9,460 nt of DNA from CAYHSW01 sp964431075 (GCA_964431075.1 CAYSID010000027.1:1-9460); one strand, 5' to 3'. Shown: positions 1 to 6,425, counted from the stretch's first letter. The notes: generated from the letters alone by a model not told the origin. Program-made: numbers and translations.

Positions 1-2256
1 GGCTATTGTCTTCGCCCCAGTTCTTGCGGCAACGGATATTGTGAAGCCGATGAATCTTTTTCCATTTGTCCCGCCGATTGTTCCGCAAATGTGTATTGCG
101 GTAATGATAAGTGCGACGCGTCAGAAAATTGCAACAACTGTCAGCAAGATTGTGGCGTCTGCCCAACTGTCAATGCCGGTTGCGGGGATAAACCGCACGG
201 AACCTACGAATGTGTTGGTAGCGATGTCAAAAATTGCGTTAACGGAACATGGATGTTGGCGGAACATTGTTTAAGCGGTTGCCAAAATGCGGCGTGCGTG
301 AGACCGCCGGCCATTTCTGCGCCAACCCCAGTTCCTACGACACCTTCATCCCCTTACGATTGCTCCGGAAAATGCGAGGGGTTTCGCGACGCCAGCTGGA
401 ATTGCATTTACAGTTATTTTAATAAAACTTGTGAATGGCGGCAATTACCGGAGACAACCGGATGGCGGTGCGTTGGCGGCGGAGATTGTGATAAATGTGG
501 AATTTCTAACGCCGATGTTGCTTGGTGGGGTGAGGGGTGTGATGAATGGTGTAAACAACATCCTAACGAGCCAAATTGTCAGCGAGCTGTTGGTGGGGTA
601 GAGGGGCCATTAGTTACTTGTTATAGCTCTGCCCTTCAATGCAACCCTGGAGACAAAGATGAGACGGGGATTTGTGCCAATGGGTTTAAGACTGTCAAAA
701 AAGGTTGCGACGGAACCTGCTGGTCCGATGTTACTTACCAAAAATGCGATTCTTACACGGTGTCAGAAAATTTTGAATCAATAATCAATTATTATGCCCC
801 GGTTAATTGTTCCAGCTTATTTTCGGAAAATGACGAAACGGCTTATGAATTGTGTTTGAACAGGGAGAAAGCCAGCCTGGCAAATTATTTAAGTGAACAA
901 TTTACTAACGCAAAAGAGTATTGTGCCAATAAGCCGAATTTGCACATTTGTTATAAAAACACGTTTTTTAGATTAATTGATACAGATTTGAATTCCATAA
1001 TCAAACGTAAGATTATTGATCCAAAAACCGGAGAAGCCATCTTGCTGCCGGATACGGTTAAAAGTCTCTGCGACAAAAATGAATCATGGCATGAAGATTG
1101 GGGTAATTATTATGATTGCGCGACAGGAGACTTACTTCCCCCGAATGCGATGGATTCTTTGATTAGCGTCGTTTTGAAAAAACTTAATCCGTTAACTAAT
1201 TTCGTGTATGACCTTGCGGAGGAGGCTTTACCACAAGAGTTGAGAGCAGAGGTTTATCTTTATGTTAATGATTTTTTAGTGAAATTAACTGATTTGTCAT
1301 CAATGATATATTTTCCTCAACTTCCGTTAGGTATAGGGGATGAAGAAATTGTAGGGGGTATTCCGCTGTCGCAACTTGACATTGGGGATCAAGATTATTG
1401 GGAAAAATTTAAAAATGGCAAAATTGAACCTCCGCCAATTTGTGATCCTGGCGTTGGGTATCGGTTGCCAAGCGGTACAGGACTTATTGTTTGCAACAGA
1501 AACGGAGAATGGAAAGGAGAGTGCATTGATGGTGAGGTAAGATTTAATGGTCAAACCGGTTTACCAATGAGGTGCAATGAGGACAATATTCTTATACCAT
1601 GGGGTGGCGCGATGATCACCAGAAATTCACTTGAAGCTTTCAAACAATCGCAAAAGTTGACAAGCGATTTTGAAGAAAAATATGCGGTGAAATTAGTTGC
1701 CGGGCCGGGTTACTGGACTCAAGGCAACATCAGTAAACTTGATAAATTATTCTCCTTGTTGCCGCGAAATTTCTTTGAAGGCCAAGTTATAAATTTAATG
1801 GCCGCGGGGAATCCGGAAGGTGGATATGCAGAAATGGGGAGTTCAAACGTAATGCCGGGCAGTCTGGGGATAAATTCAGAAGGAGATATAGGCGTGGTTA
1901 TTCATGAATTGACCCACACGAAGGACGAACTGATGGGAGACTTTAATTTTAGCGCCAGTCCGGAATTTTTAAATTTCATTTTTGACCATCAAGCTCAATG
2001 GGATGAGAAGACGAAGCAATTATCCATCCTTATTCATGGAAAGGAAAAGATTTTTGAGGATGAGACAGACTATAATTGCAGCTTGCCAAATAAGGAAGAG
2101 TTTTTAGCTTGCACCGCCACAATGTATGTTTTACAACCCCAAAAATTATGCGGCGACTTCCCCGATCTTTGTGAGTTGTATCAAAAATCTCTATTTAATG
2201 GGAAGAGTTACATGGGGATAGATGTGCTTACAAACGTTGGTGTAAATAGTCATTAG
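1..2256 (+). CDS. Cys-rich secreted protein with HELTH zinc-peptidase domain (5' end outside window)
   Basis: The frame is open from base 1, so the true start and any signal peptide lie upstream; an ATG at 91 is internal. Numbering codons from the window edge, residues 1-55 hold two Cys-rich units of the CGNGxC...E...CxxDC type, 57-98 a unit with CVNGTW and CLSGC, then a Pro/Thr linker (about 100-117) and another Cys-rich block to about 165. About 495-545 is a further small Cys pocket. The C-terminal part carries HELTH at 635-639 (two His ligands and the catalytic Glu) and, about 60 residues on, an EEF(x)A...YV segment at 699-710 whose Glu could be the third zinc ligand, as in gluzincins such as the lethal-factor-like families. 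Paired Cys and repeat style imply an extracytoplasmic protein. Peptidase activity and substrate are inferred. The protein ends at TAG without a C-terminal membrane anchor. Confidence 0.82.
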   Translation, partial: GYCLRPSSCGNGYCEADESFSICPADCSANVYCGNDKCDASENCNNCQQDCGVCPTVNAGCGDKPHGTYECVGSDVKNCVNGTWMLAEHCLSGCQNAACVRPPAISAPTPVPTTPSSPYDCSGKCEGFRDASWNCIYSYFNKTCEWRQLPETTGWRCVGGGDCDKCGISNADVAWWGEGCDEWCKQHPNEPNCQRAVGGVEGPLVTCYSSALQCNPGDKDETGICANGFKTVKKGCDGTCWSDVTYQKCDSYTVSENFESIINYYAPVNCSSLFSENDETAYELCLNREKASLANYLSEQFTNAKEYCANKPNLHICYKNTFFRLIDTDLNSIIKRKIIDPKTGEAILLPDTVKSLCDKNESWHEDWGNYYDCATGDLLPPNAMDSLISVVLKKLNPLTNFVYDLAEEALPQELRAEVYLYVNDFLVKLTDLSSMIYFPQLPLGIGDEEIVGGIPLSQLDIGDQDYWEKFKNGKIEPPPICDPGVGYRLPSGTGLIVCNRNGEWKGECIDGEVRFNGQTGLPMRCNEDNILIPWGGAMITRNSLEAFKQSQKLTSDFEEKYAVKLVAGPGYWTQGNISKLDKLFSLLPRNFFEGQVINLMAAGNPEGGYAEMGSSNVMPGSLGINSEGDIGVVIHELTHTKDELMGDFNFSASPEFLNFIFDHQAQWDEKTKQLSILIHGKEKIFEDETDYNCSLPNKEEFLACTATMYVLQPQKLCGDFPDLCELYQKSLFNGKSYMGIDVLTNVGVNSH

Positions 2257-2295
2257 GGAGACAATTCCAGGAAAATTTGGCGCGGTTTTTGCAAC

Positions 2296-2323
2296 TGGAC
2301 AAATAAAAGGGACGTGTTATAAT
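2296..2323 (+). promoter_or_regulatory. Promoter of the S1 gene
   Basis: TGGACA (2296-2301), a 16-nt spacer and TATAAT (2318-2323) preceded by TGT form an extended -10 sigma70-type promoter. Transcription would start near 2330, leaving a leader of about 20-25 nt that contains a Shine-Dalgarno. It lies in the 96-nt gap after the peptidase gene, so S1 is probably transcribed on its own. Confidence 0.7.
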
Positions 2324-2338
2324 GAATTAAATTATTAG

Positions 2339-2346
2339 AAAGGAAG
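2339..2346 (+). promoter_or_regulatory. Shine-Dalgarno of the S1 region
   Basis: AAAGGAAG is the only strong ribosome site before S1. Its AGGA core is 8 nt from the ATG at 2353, which opens an 18-codon out-of-frame ORF, and 12 nt from the TTG at 2357, which is in frame with S1. The spacing therefore favours the wrong frame, and this makes the S1 start ambiguous. Confidence 0.6.
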
Positions 2347-2352
2347 TGTTTC

Positions 2353-2409
2353 ATGATTGAGCAAATCAAACAACTCATCGAAAAACTCAAGAAAGCCCTC
2401 GGACTCTAG
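2353..2409 (+). CDS. Possible 18-aa leader peptide overlapping the S1 start
   Basis: An ATG with optimal spacing to the Shine-Dalgarno opens a frame reading MIEQIKQLIEKLKKALGL, ended by TAG at 2407-2409. The peptide would be a regular amphipathic Lys/Glu/Leu helix. It is in a different frame from S1 and ends 10 nt before an in-frame S1 ATG at 2420, an arrangement that would allow termination-reinitiation. It could equally be a chance reading of an A-rich S1 N-terminus. The existence of the ORF is seen; translation is inferred. Confidence 0.3.
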   Translation: MIEQIKQLIEKLKKALGL

Positions 2410-3451
2410 TTTAGAGTCAATGGCAGACCTTCTGGCGGCTTCGGGTTTTCGCGGTTACGAACGCGGGGATAAAGTCGAAGGAACAATAACTTCAATTTCC
2501 GGGCGCGAAGTTTTAATTGACATCGGGGGAAAGATGGATGGCGTCGTCGGCGAGAAAGAATGGGAAGACGTCAAAGCGTTTGTTGCCACTCTGAAACCGG
2601 GAGACAAAGTTTTAACCCACGTTATTTCTCCGGAAAACGAGAAAGGACAGATGATTTTATCAATCCGGAACGCGATGCAATCCTCCCGCTGGCAGGTCTT
2701 TGATGAGCTGTTAAAATCTCGGGAAGTTATTTCTGTTAAACCGTTGGAAATCAATAAGGGCGGTTTGTTGGCGGATTACTCTGGCATCCGCGGCTTTTTA
2801 CCGAGTTCGCAACTGACGGCTCCCGGCAACCTCAACGCGTATCTAAACAGATCGTTGGACGTTATTGTTATTGAAGTGGATAAAAAGCAAAACAGGTTGG
2901 TTTTTAGCGAAAAGGCCATCACGGCGGGAGCGGAAAAAGAAGCCCGGTTGATTAAGATCAGAAATATCAAGTTTGGCAACAAATATGAGGGTAAGATTAC
3001 CGGGGTTGCCAATTACGGGTTACAGGTTGTCATTGACGGAGAAGTTGAAGGTTTTGTCCATGTTTCCGAAGTGGCTTGGGGAAAAACCACCGACCTCTTT
3101 TCAAAATACAAAATTGATGACCCGATTGAAGTCGTCGCGGTCTCCGTTAATGACGCCGATGGAAAAATAAACTTTTCCATTAAACAGCTTACCGAAGACC
3201 CGTTTGCGGCCGCTTCCCAAAAATACCGTCCGGACGATAAAGTAAAAGCCAAAGTGGCACACATCTCCGGCCTTGGGGTTTATCTTGGTCTGGAAGAAGG
3301 GGTGGAAGGTTTGATTCCCGCTGCCAAGCTGGCCAATCAGAATTATGCCGTGGGGCAGGAAGTGAGCGCGGTGGTGGAAGAAATTGACTCCAAACGCCGC
3401 CAGATTCTCCTGACCCCGGTTTTAACCAAGAAATTTGTGGGATATAAATAA
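2357..3451 (+). CDS. rpsA: 30S ribosomal protein S1 (four S1 domains)
   Basis: Four OB-fold S1 RNA-binding repeats are visible at about residues 37-105, 121-188, 207-278 and 291-357. Each has the typical 'G..V.G.V..I...G..V.....G..G......' rhythm; the third is the most canonical (EGFVHVSEVAW). S1 binds mRNA on the small ribosomal subunit and helps initiation. E. coli S1 has six repeats; shorter four-domain forms are common in other phyla. Two starts are possible: TTG 2357, giving 364 aa with a polar Ser/Asn/Lys tail of a kind seen on other S1 proteins, or ATG 2420, giving 343 aa and no strong ribosome site. I prefer TTG, without certainty. The last 25 codons plus stop lie in an 82-bp sequence repeated exactly at 4731. 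The general term 'S1-domain RNA-binding protein' would be the cautious alternative. Confidence 0.93.
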   Translation: MSKSNNSSKNSRKPSDSSLESMADLLAASGFRGYERGDKVEGTITSISGREVLIDIGGKMDGVVGEKEWEDVKAFVATLKPGDKVLTHVISPENEKGQMILSIRNAMQSSRWQVFDELLKSREVISVKPLEINKGGLLADYSGIRGFLPSSQLTAPGNLNAYLNRSLDVIVIEVDKKQNRLVFSEKAITAGAEKEARLIKIRNIKFGNKYEGKITGVANYGLQVVIDGEVEGFVHVSEVAWGKTTDLFSKYKIDDPIEVVAVSVNDADGKINFSIKQLTEDPFAAASQKYRPDDKVKAKVAHISGLGVYLGLEEGVEGLIPAAKLANQNYAVGQEVSAVVEEIDSKRRQILLTPVLTKKFVGYK

Positions 3452-3455
3452 AATT
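3374..3455 (+). repeat. 82-bp direct repeat, copy 1 (3' end of S1 gene)
   Basis: This copy begins exactly at a codon boundary of S1 (residue 340), includes the last 25 codons and TAA, and runs 4 nt past the stop. It is identical base for base to 4731-4812, at an offset of 1357 bp. One mismatch further left the match would extend by three bases. Confidence 0.97.
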
Positions 3456-3462
3456 TCCAAAC

Positions 3463-3491
3463 TTGACCTAGTAATCTAAATATCCTATAAT
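3463..3491 (+). promoter_or_regulatory. Promoter of the cassette
   Basis: TTGACC (3463-3468), exactly 17 nt, then TATAAT (3486-3491) is a near-consensus sigma70 promoter starting 12 nt after the S1 stop. A second CCTATAA, 17 nt downstream of the first (3484-3490 and 3501-3507), gives a possible alternative -10. The leader to the ATG at 3524 is about 25-30 nt and includes AGGA at 3510-3513. Confidence 0.75.
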
Positions 3492-3523
3492 GTTAAGTAC
3501 CCTATAAGTAGGATTTATTTTAT

Positions 3524-4489
3524 ATGGCAAGGAGAAGTCATAAAGAATGGAGGGCAACTAGGACGGCAATGGACGCATATTGGGCGAAAAGCGGCCAGAG
3601 TCGTCAAAGAGACGCTAGTTTATTGGCAACGGAGGTTGTTGCTCAGCGGCCCCCTGAGGTTTGGCAATTAAGACAGGAACATTTGGCTAGGTATTGTGCA
3701 GCTTTGATATTGCCCACTACTGTTGTCGGTGCTTTGGTCGCGGGTCATTTTGGGGCTTTGCCGGCGGCGGCCGAAGGACCTGAATCCAGCGGAGCCGGAG
3801 TGCCATTTGAGAGAATGAATCCTCTTGATCAGGCCATTGTGAATCAGGAAATTGGCCAATTTGCGGATGCGGGGCTTGAAGGGGCGGCGATTTTAAGAGT
3901 TAGCGACGGTCTTACCGAGTTTCTTCGTCATGTATATACAAGAATGGTGAATGAGGGGAAAAATGCCGATAGTCACTGTTTCGATCGGGCGGTGATAGCG
4001 ATTACAGAGATAATTTCCCAAGGCTTTACCGCTTCGGCTCCTGGGGCTAGTTTCTACCGACAACCGGAATTGGGTAAAGGGGGAGTACCCACCGGTGAAG
4101 ACATTTTTATTCGTGTGGAAGATCTGGGTGGTAGCAAGGTGAGAGTAACTTATGTGGGCTCATACAGAGGGCCGGACAGGAATATTGGCTCGATGTTTGA
4201 AACGACCGCAAAAAAGTTTCATCTAAAACCAAGCGTGCGGCCGATTGATCCGAAAGATTTTTCCAATGTCGACAGAGTAGTTAGGAGCAGGTTGCAGAAA
4301 CTTAAAACAGAGAAAGGGGTGGCCGATAATATCTTCCAAAGGTGTCGTTCTGATGGAGGAAACTTTTCTTCCGGGTTAGAAAGGGTCCCAGTTGAAATTC
4401 CAGCGTTAGCAGCCACCGTCGTCGCCCTGGCGAGTTTATGGGGTGTCATCCTAGGGAAGACAAGAGGAGCCAGGTTGCCAGCGGTGTAA
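3524..4489 (+). CDS. Orphan membrane protein with two predicted TM helices (cassette gene 1)
   Basis: I do not recognise a family. The 321-aa product has an Arg/Lys-rich N-terminus (1-56), a hydrophobic helix at about 57-77, a 210-residue middle region, a second hydrophobic helix at about 292-310 and a short basic tail (KTRGAR). By the positive-inside rule both ends are cytoplasmic and the middle domain faces outward. That domain has only two Cys (152 and 274), which could pair. An AAAE motif after the first helix resembles a signal-peptidase site, so cleavage is an alternative to anchoring. Start ATG is supported by AGGA 10 nt upstream and a strong promoter. It is the first gene of the segment enclosed by the 82-bp repeats, 6 nt before the next gene. 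Function unknown. Confidence 0.75.
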   Translation: MARRSHKEWRATRTAMDAYWAKSGQSRQRDASLLATEVVAQRPPEVWQLRQEHLARYCAALILPTTVVGALVAGHFGALPAAAEGPESSGAGVPFERMNPLDQAIVNQEIGQFADAGLEGAAILRVSDGLTEFLRHVYTRMVNEGKNADSHCFDRAVIAITEIISQGFTASAPGASFYRQPELGKGGVPTGEDIFIRVEDLGGSKVRVTYVGSYRGPDRNIGSMFETTAKKFHLKPSVRPIDPKDFSNVDRVVRSRLQKLKTEKGVADNIFQRCRSDGGNFSSGLERVPVEIPALAATVVALASLWGVILGKTRGARLPAV

Positions 4490-4495
4490 CAGTTT

Positions 4496-4744
4496 ATGAG
4501 TGTTTCTTTAAGTCACGAAAAAAAACCTGACAACGGGGTTCAGGTCAGAGTTGTTGGCTGGTCGCTATCTTTTCAGGGGTTACGACCAAGGTTAGTTATC
4601 GAAGTTTTGGTCGCTTCTTGGGGTAGTCCTCCGAAAGAAACGGGAATAGAAATTGACGATCCTGTTCTTCAGACGGAGATTCCCCCTCGAAGAGTCAATT
4701 TAGGGCAGCTTATTAAGCTCGTCTTACGTCGTGGAAGAAATTGA
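4496..4744 (+). CDS. Orphan small protein ending inside the S1 repeat (cassette gene 2)
   Basis: The 82-aa frame starts 6 nt after the preceding gene, as in an operon, but without a clear ribosome site. The product shows no membrane segment or recognisable domain; it is predicted beta-rich (QVRVVGWSLSF, LVIEVLVASW) with a basic C-terminus. The last four codons and the TGA (4742-4744) fall in the 82-bp repeat, in a frame unrelated to S1. The original C-terminus may thus have been cut when the repeat junction formed. A hairpin with an A-tract at 4518-4545 overlaps the start of the frame and weakens the case for coding. Function unknown. Confidence 0.45.
   Translation: MSVSLSHEKKPDNGVQVRVVGWSLSFQGLRPRLVIEVLVASWGSPPKETGIEIDDPVLQTEIPPRRVNLGQLIKLVLRRGRN
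4518..4545 (-). terminator. Possible intrinsic terminator, minus strand
   Basis: Read on the minus strand, ACCTGA, a 9-nt loop and TCAGGT form a 6-bp stem followed directly by eight T. It could stop transcripts leaving the four-helix-bundle gene leftward. There is no T-run in the plus direction. The stem is short and the site lies within a possible gene. Confidence 0.35.
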
Positions 4745-4812
4745 CTCCAAACGCCGCCAGATTCTCCTGACCCCGGTTTTAACCAAGAAATTTGTGGGAT
4801 ATAAATAAAATT
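4731..4812 (+). repeat. 82-bp direct repeat, copy 2 (detached S1 gene end)
   Basis: This is identical to 3374-3455. It carries 25 S1 codons and the stop with no S1 gene in front; the S1 frame is closed by a TAG shortly upstream. The right boundary falls in the first AATTGCCAATT of the neighbouring element, the left boundary in the last codons of cassette gene 2. Recombination between the copies would remove a 1357-bp circle and leave one intact S1 gene. Confidence 0.97.
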
Positions 4813-4841
4813 GCCAATTACAAAATTGCCAATTGCCAATT
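4809..4841. repeat. Left AATTGCCAATT cluster
   Basis: Three copies of AATTGCCAATT, the last two overlapping, run into the TAA stop (complement of 4840-4842) of the four-helix-bundle gene. The cluster directly abuts, and shares its first 4 bases with, the second copy of the S1 gene end. Confidence 0.85.
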
Positions 4842-5210
4842 ATTTTTTAGATTTCAACTTGATTATCGTAGCTACGAGGATTCTGATTATTTCTTCGATT
4901 TCGGACAAAAGTAATTTTAAATTATCCAATTCAACTAAACAGGAATCGTTAATTAAATATAACCAATAACGGGTCTCCTCAGCTTCTTTTAATGAAGCGT
5001 TTATTTTGTAAAGAAAATTATTACTCGACGATGCTTCCTGAGCTTCAGTTAGGTTAGCTCCAATAGAGCATCCTGACCTGACAATTTGGTCCGAAAGCGT
5101 GAACCCGGCGGGATTTTTTTGACAGCAAAGTTGAGAGCTTAATAATTTCTTTGGCAATTTCTGGTTCTTGTCAAAATATTATTTTGATAATTTTCGACCT
5201 GTCTCACCAT
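4840..5210 (-). pseudogene. Four-helix-bundle protein (S23/IVP family), frameshifted N-terminus
   Basis: The intact part (5119 down to 4840) contains the family core: SDQIVRSGCSIGANLTEAQEA, with SIGAN and EAQ, then KEAEETRYWLYLI and a Glu/Ile-rich last helix ending in Lys. The continuous frame can begin only at a TTG (5157), and its first residues (PKKLLSSQLCCQK) do not resemble the family. Other frames supply the missing helix 1: from ATG 5210, MVRQVENYQNNILTRT; then EIAKEIIKLSTLLSK; then the NPAGFTL of the core frame. Both joins need a shift in the same direction, one near 5160-5166 and one at the seven-A run (T 5114-5120). I infer a pseudogene with two 1-base insertions; a homopolymer sequencing error could explain the second. 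Intact members are small helical proteins of unclear molecular role. Confidence 0.72.
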
Positions 5211-5218
5211 TAAATGGT

Positions 5219-5251
5219 AATTGGCAATTTGATAATTCGCAATTGGCAATT
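5219..5251. repeat. Right AATTGGCAATT cluster
   Basis: Two perfect AATTGGCAATT copies and one decayed copy (AATTCGCAATT) lie in inverse orientation to the left cluster. The cluster abuts the ancestral ATG (complement of 5208-5210) of the four-helix-bundle gene on one side and forms the promoter of the next gene on the other. Confidence 0.85.
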
Positions 5252-5256
5252 ATAAT
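5229..5256 (+). promoter_or_regulatory. Promoter of the YdjM-like gene, formed by the repeat
   Basis: TTGATA (5229-5234), a 16-nt spacer and TATAAT (5251-5256) end 6 nt before the ATG at 5263, so transcription should start at or next to the start codon. The GAAGGA directly touching the ATG is too close to act as a Shine-Dalgarno. Both boxes lie in or at the edge of the right repeat cluster. Confidence 0.55.
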
Positions 5257-5262
5257 GAAGGA

Positions 5263-5700
5263 ATGGACACTTTGGCTCACGGATTATTAGGCGCGGCAAT
5301 TTTTGTTCCCACTAAAAATGACAAGTTAATGTTTTTGGGCGGAGTGATTGGCATGCTTCCAGATGTTATTGTCTACGGTGTGTTTGCGGCGCAGGGCTAC
5401 ACCATTCCCTATGCCCCCGAAGCTTCCTTGCCTCTTTATCATATTACCCACAGTCTTATTTTTGCCGGAGCTGCGGCGATCATTTTTCGAAAATACGCAA
5501 TTCCTTACATTTTGCATATTTTGTTGAACATTCCTACCCATTGCGGGGCATTTGCTACCCAATTTTTATACCCGTTGTCGAACTTTAGTTTCTGTGCCTT
5601 TAACTACGCGGATAATTTATGGGCTTGAGAAATAAATTACGCCGCTATCGCCTTTATTTATTATTTGATTTATCGAAAGTGGTTTAAAAATCCCCATTAA
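5263..5700 (+). pseudogene. YdjM/DUF457-like membrane-bound metal-dependent hydrolase, interrupted by TGA
   Basis: The N-terminus MDTLAHGLLGAAI, the LPD at 32-34, HITHSL at 60-65 and HILLNIPTH at 85-93 match the pattern of the small YdjM (LexA-regulated inner-membrane hydrolase) family: an early His, an Asp, an HxxTHS motif and a later H...TH, with hydrophobic helices between. Translation stops at TGA 5626-5628 after 121 aa. The same frame then stays open for 23 more codons to TAA 5698-5700 and encodes a hydrophobic helix and basic tail (EINYAAIAF... IYRKWFKNPH), as expected for the C-terminal membrane segment. The TGA therefore probably replaces a Trp TGG or similar codon. All His/Asp motifs lie before the stop, so a shortened product could retain them. 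The gene overlaps the convergent gene at 5697 by 3-4 nt. Enzyme activity in this family is poorly established. Confidence 0.72.
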
Positions 5701-6419
5701 AATCTATGCCTGAATAATAATGTCAAAATTAAGGCTGCAATCAGGGGAGAAGCAATATTAATAAAAGCGAGAGAAAGGAGTTGCGGGTTGCTATAAATTA
5801 GGGCAAATAAAGGGAAAATAGGGGAAAACAACAAGGTGTCCTCTTCTGTGAAAGCAACAGTGCGGACAATATAACCCGATTGGTTATTTTGGAGGGTGAT
5901 AAATTCATATACTTCGCAGCCGTTAATTTGTGACCCAAAATGAATGCAGGAGGGAGTTTTTAAATTTACTTCGGGAGAAATGTCACGAAGGTGTCCGTCC
6001 CAACCGAGGCGCAAGAATTGCTTTCCATCTTGCTTAACAAAAAATAAATCGTCTGGCCAATCATATCCTTCCTGGGTTGCAAGTTCCTCTTCATTAAGAG
6101 TATTACCGATTTCCCGGCCAATTGCTTCTAAACAAGGATTGAGGGGATCGTTGCCCGTCGCGAGAGCACAAATTTGCTGTCCATCTCTTCCTATTTCGCA
6201 ACCTGTCCCTTTATTGGTGAGAGTTTTACAAGAATTTGCTTGATCAAAAATCTGGGAAAAAATTTTATCTTTTAAAATTGGTTGATATTTGACGACAAAG
6301 TTGTGAAGCCGTTGGCGGGTATCCTGACCAATTTGAGATCGTCGATGGAACCAACTGGCCATTGAACAAAGCGAATAAAAGGCAATAAAAATCAGCAGGA
6401 AAACGAAGAATGATTTCAT
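5697..6419 (-). CDS. Orphan membrane-anchored protein with six Cys in its outer domain
   Basis: I recognise no family. The 240-aa product has an uncleaved-looking signal anchor at 3-22, an outward-facing domain of about 170 residues, and a hydrophobic C-terminus (about 197-208 and 214-236) ending in RHRF. The outer domain has six Cys (64, 74, 84, 96, 158, 168) that could form three disulfides. Sequence around 136-190 is beta-rich and has the look of a small ligand-binding or structural domain. The start ATG is followed by MKSFF, a typical signal start; the -10 box lies 6 nt upstream and there is no ribosome site. It lies 98 nt downstream of the CAP gene on the same strand but has its own promoter. 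Its TAA overlaps the stop of the convergent YdjM-like gene. Confidence 0.75.
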   Translation of the reverse strand: MKSFFVFLLIFIAFYSLCSMASWFHRRSQIGQDTRQRLHNFVVKYQPILKDKIFSQIFDQANSCKTLTNKGTGCEIGRDGQQICALATGNDPLNPCLEAIGREIGNTLNEEELATQEGYDWPDDLFFVKQDGKQFLRLGWDGHLRDISPEVNLKTPSCIHFGSQINGCEVYEFITLQNNQSGYIVRTVAFTEEDTLLFSPIFPLFALIYSNPQLLSLAFINIASPLIAALILTLLFRHRF

Positions 6420-6425
6420 AAGAAG

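Larger units (their letters stand above)
4809..5251. mobile_element. Degenerate IVS-like element (four-helix-bundle gene between inverted repeats)
   Basis: A four-helix-bundle gene of the 23S rRNA intervening-sequence family is bracketed by AATTGCCAATT copies on the left (4809-4819, 4824-4834, 4831-4841) and their reverse complement AATTGGCAATT on the right (5219-5229, 5241-5251, plus a decayed copy at 5234-5244). Genes of this family occur in rRNA intervening sequences and as scattered genomic copies. No transposase is visible, so any movement would depend on functions elsewhere. The exact ends are uncertain. Confidence 0.6.

Noticed and set aside
91..2256. Gene start at ATG 91
   Set aside because: The same frame is open to base 1 and encodes another complete Cys-rich unit there, so the ATG is internal and the gene is cut by the window edge.
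5626..5628. Altered genetic code (UGA as Gly or Trp)
   Set aside because: The long genes use TGG and GGN freely and contain no in-frame TGA; the single case is better explained as a nonsense change or error.
5944..6243. Plus-strand 99-aa frame
   Set aside because: It is antisense to the anchored six-Cys protein and its Ser/Pro/Arg-rich sequence is typical of a shadow frame.
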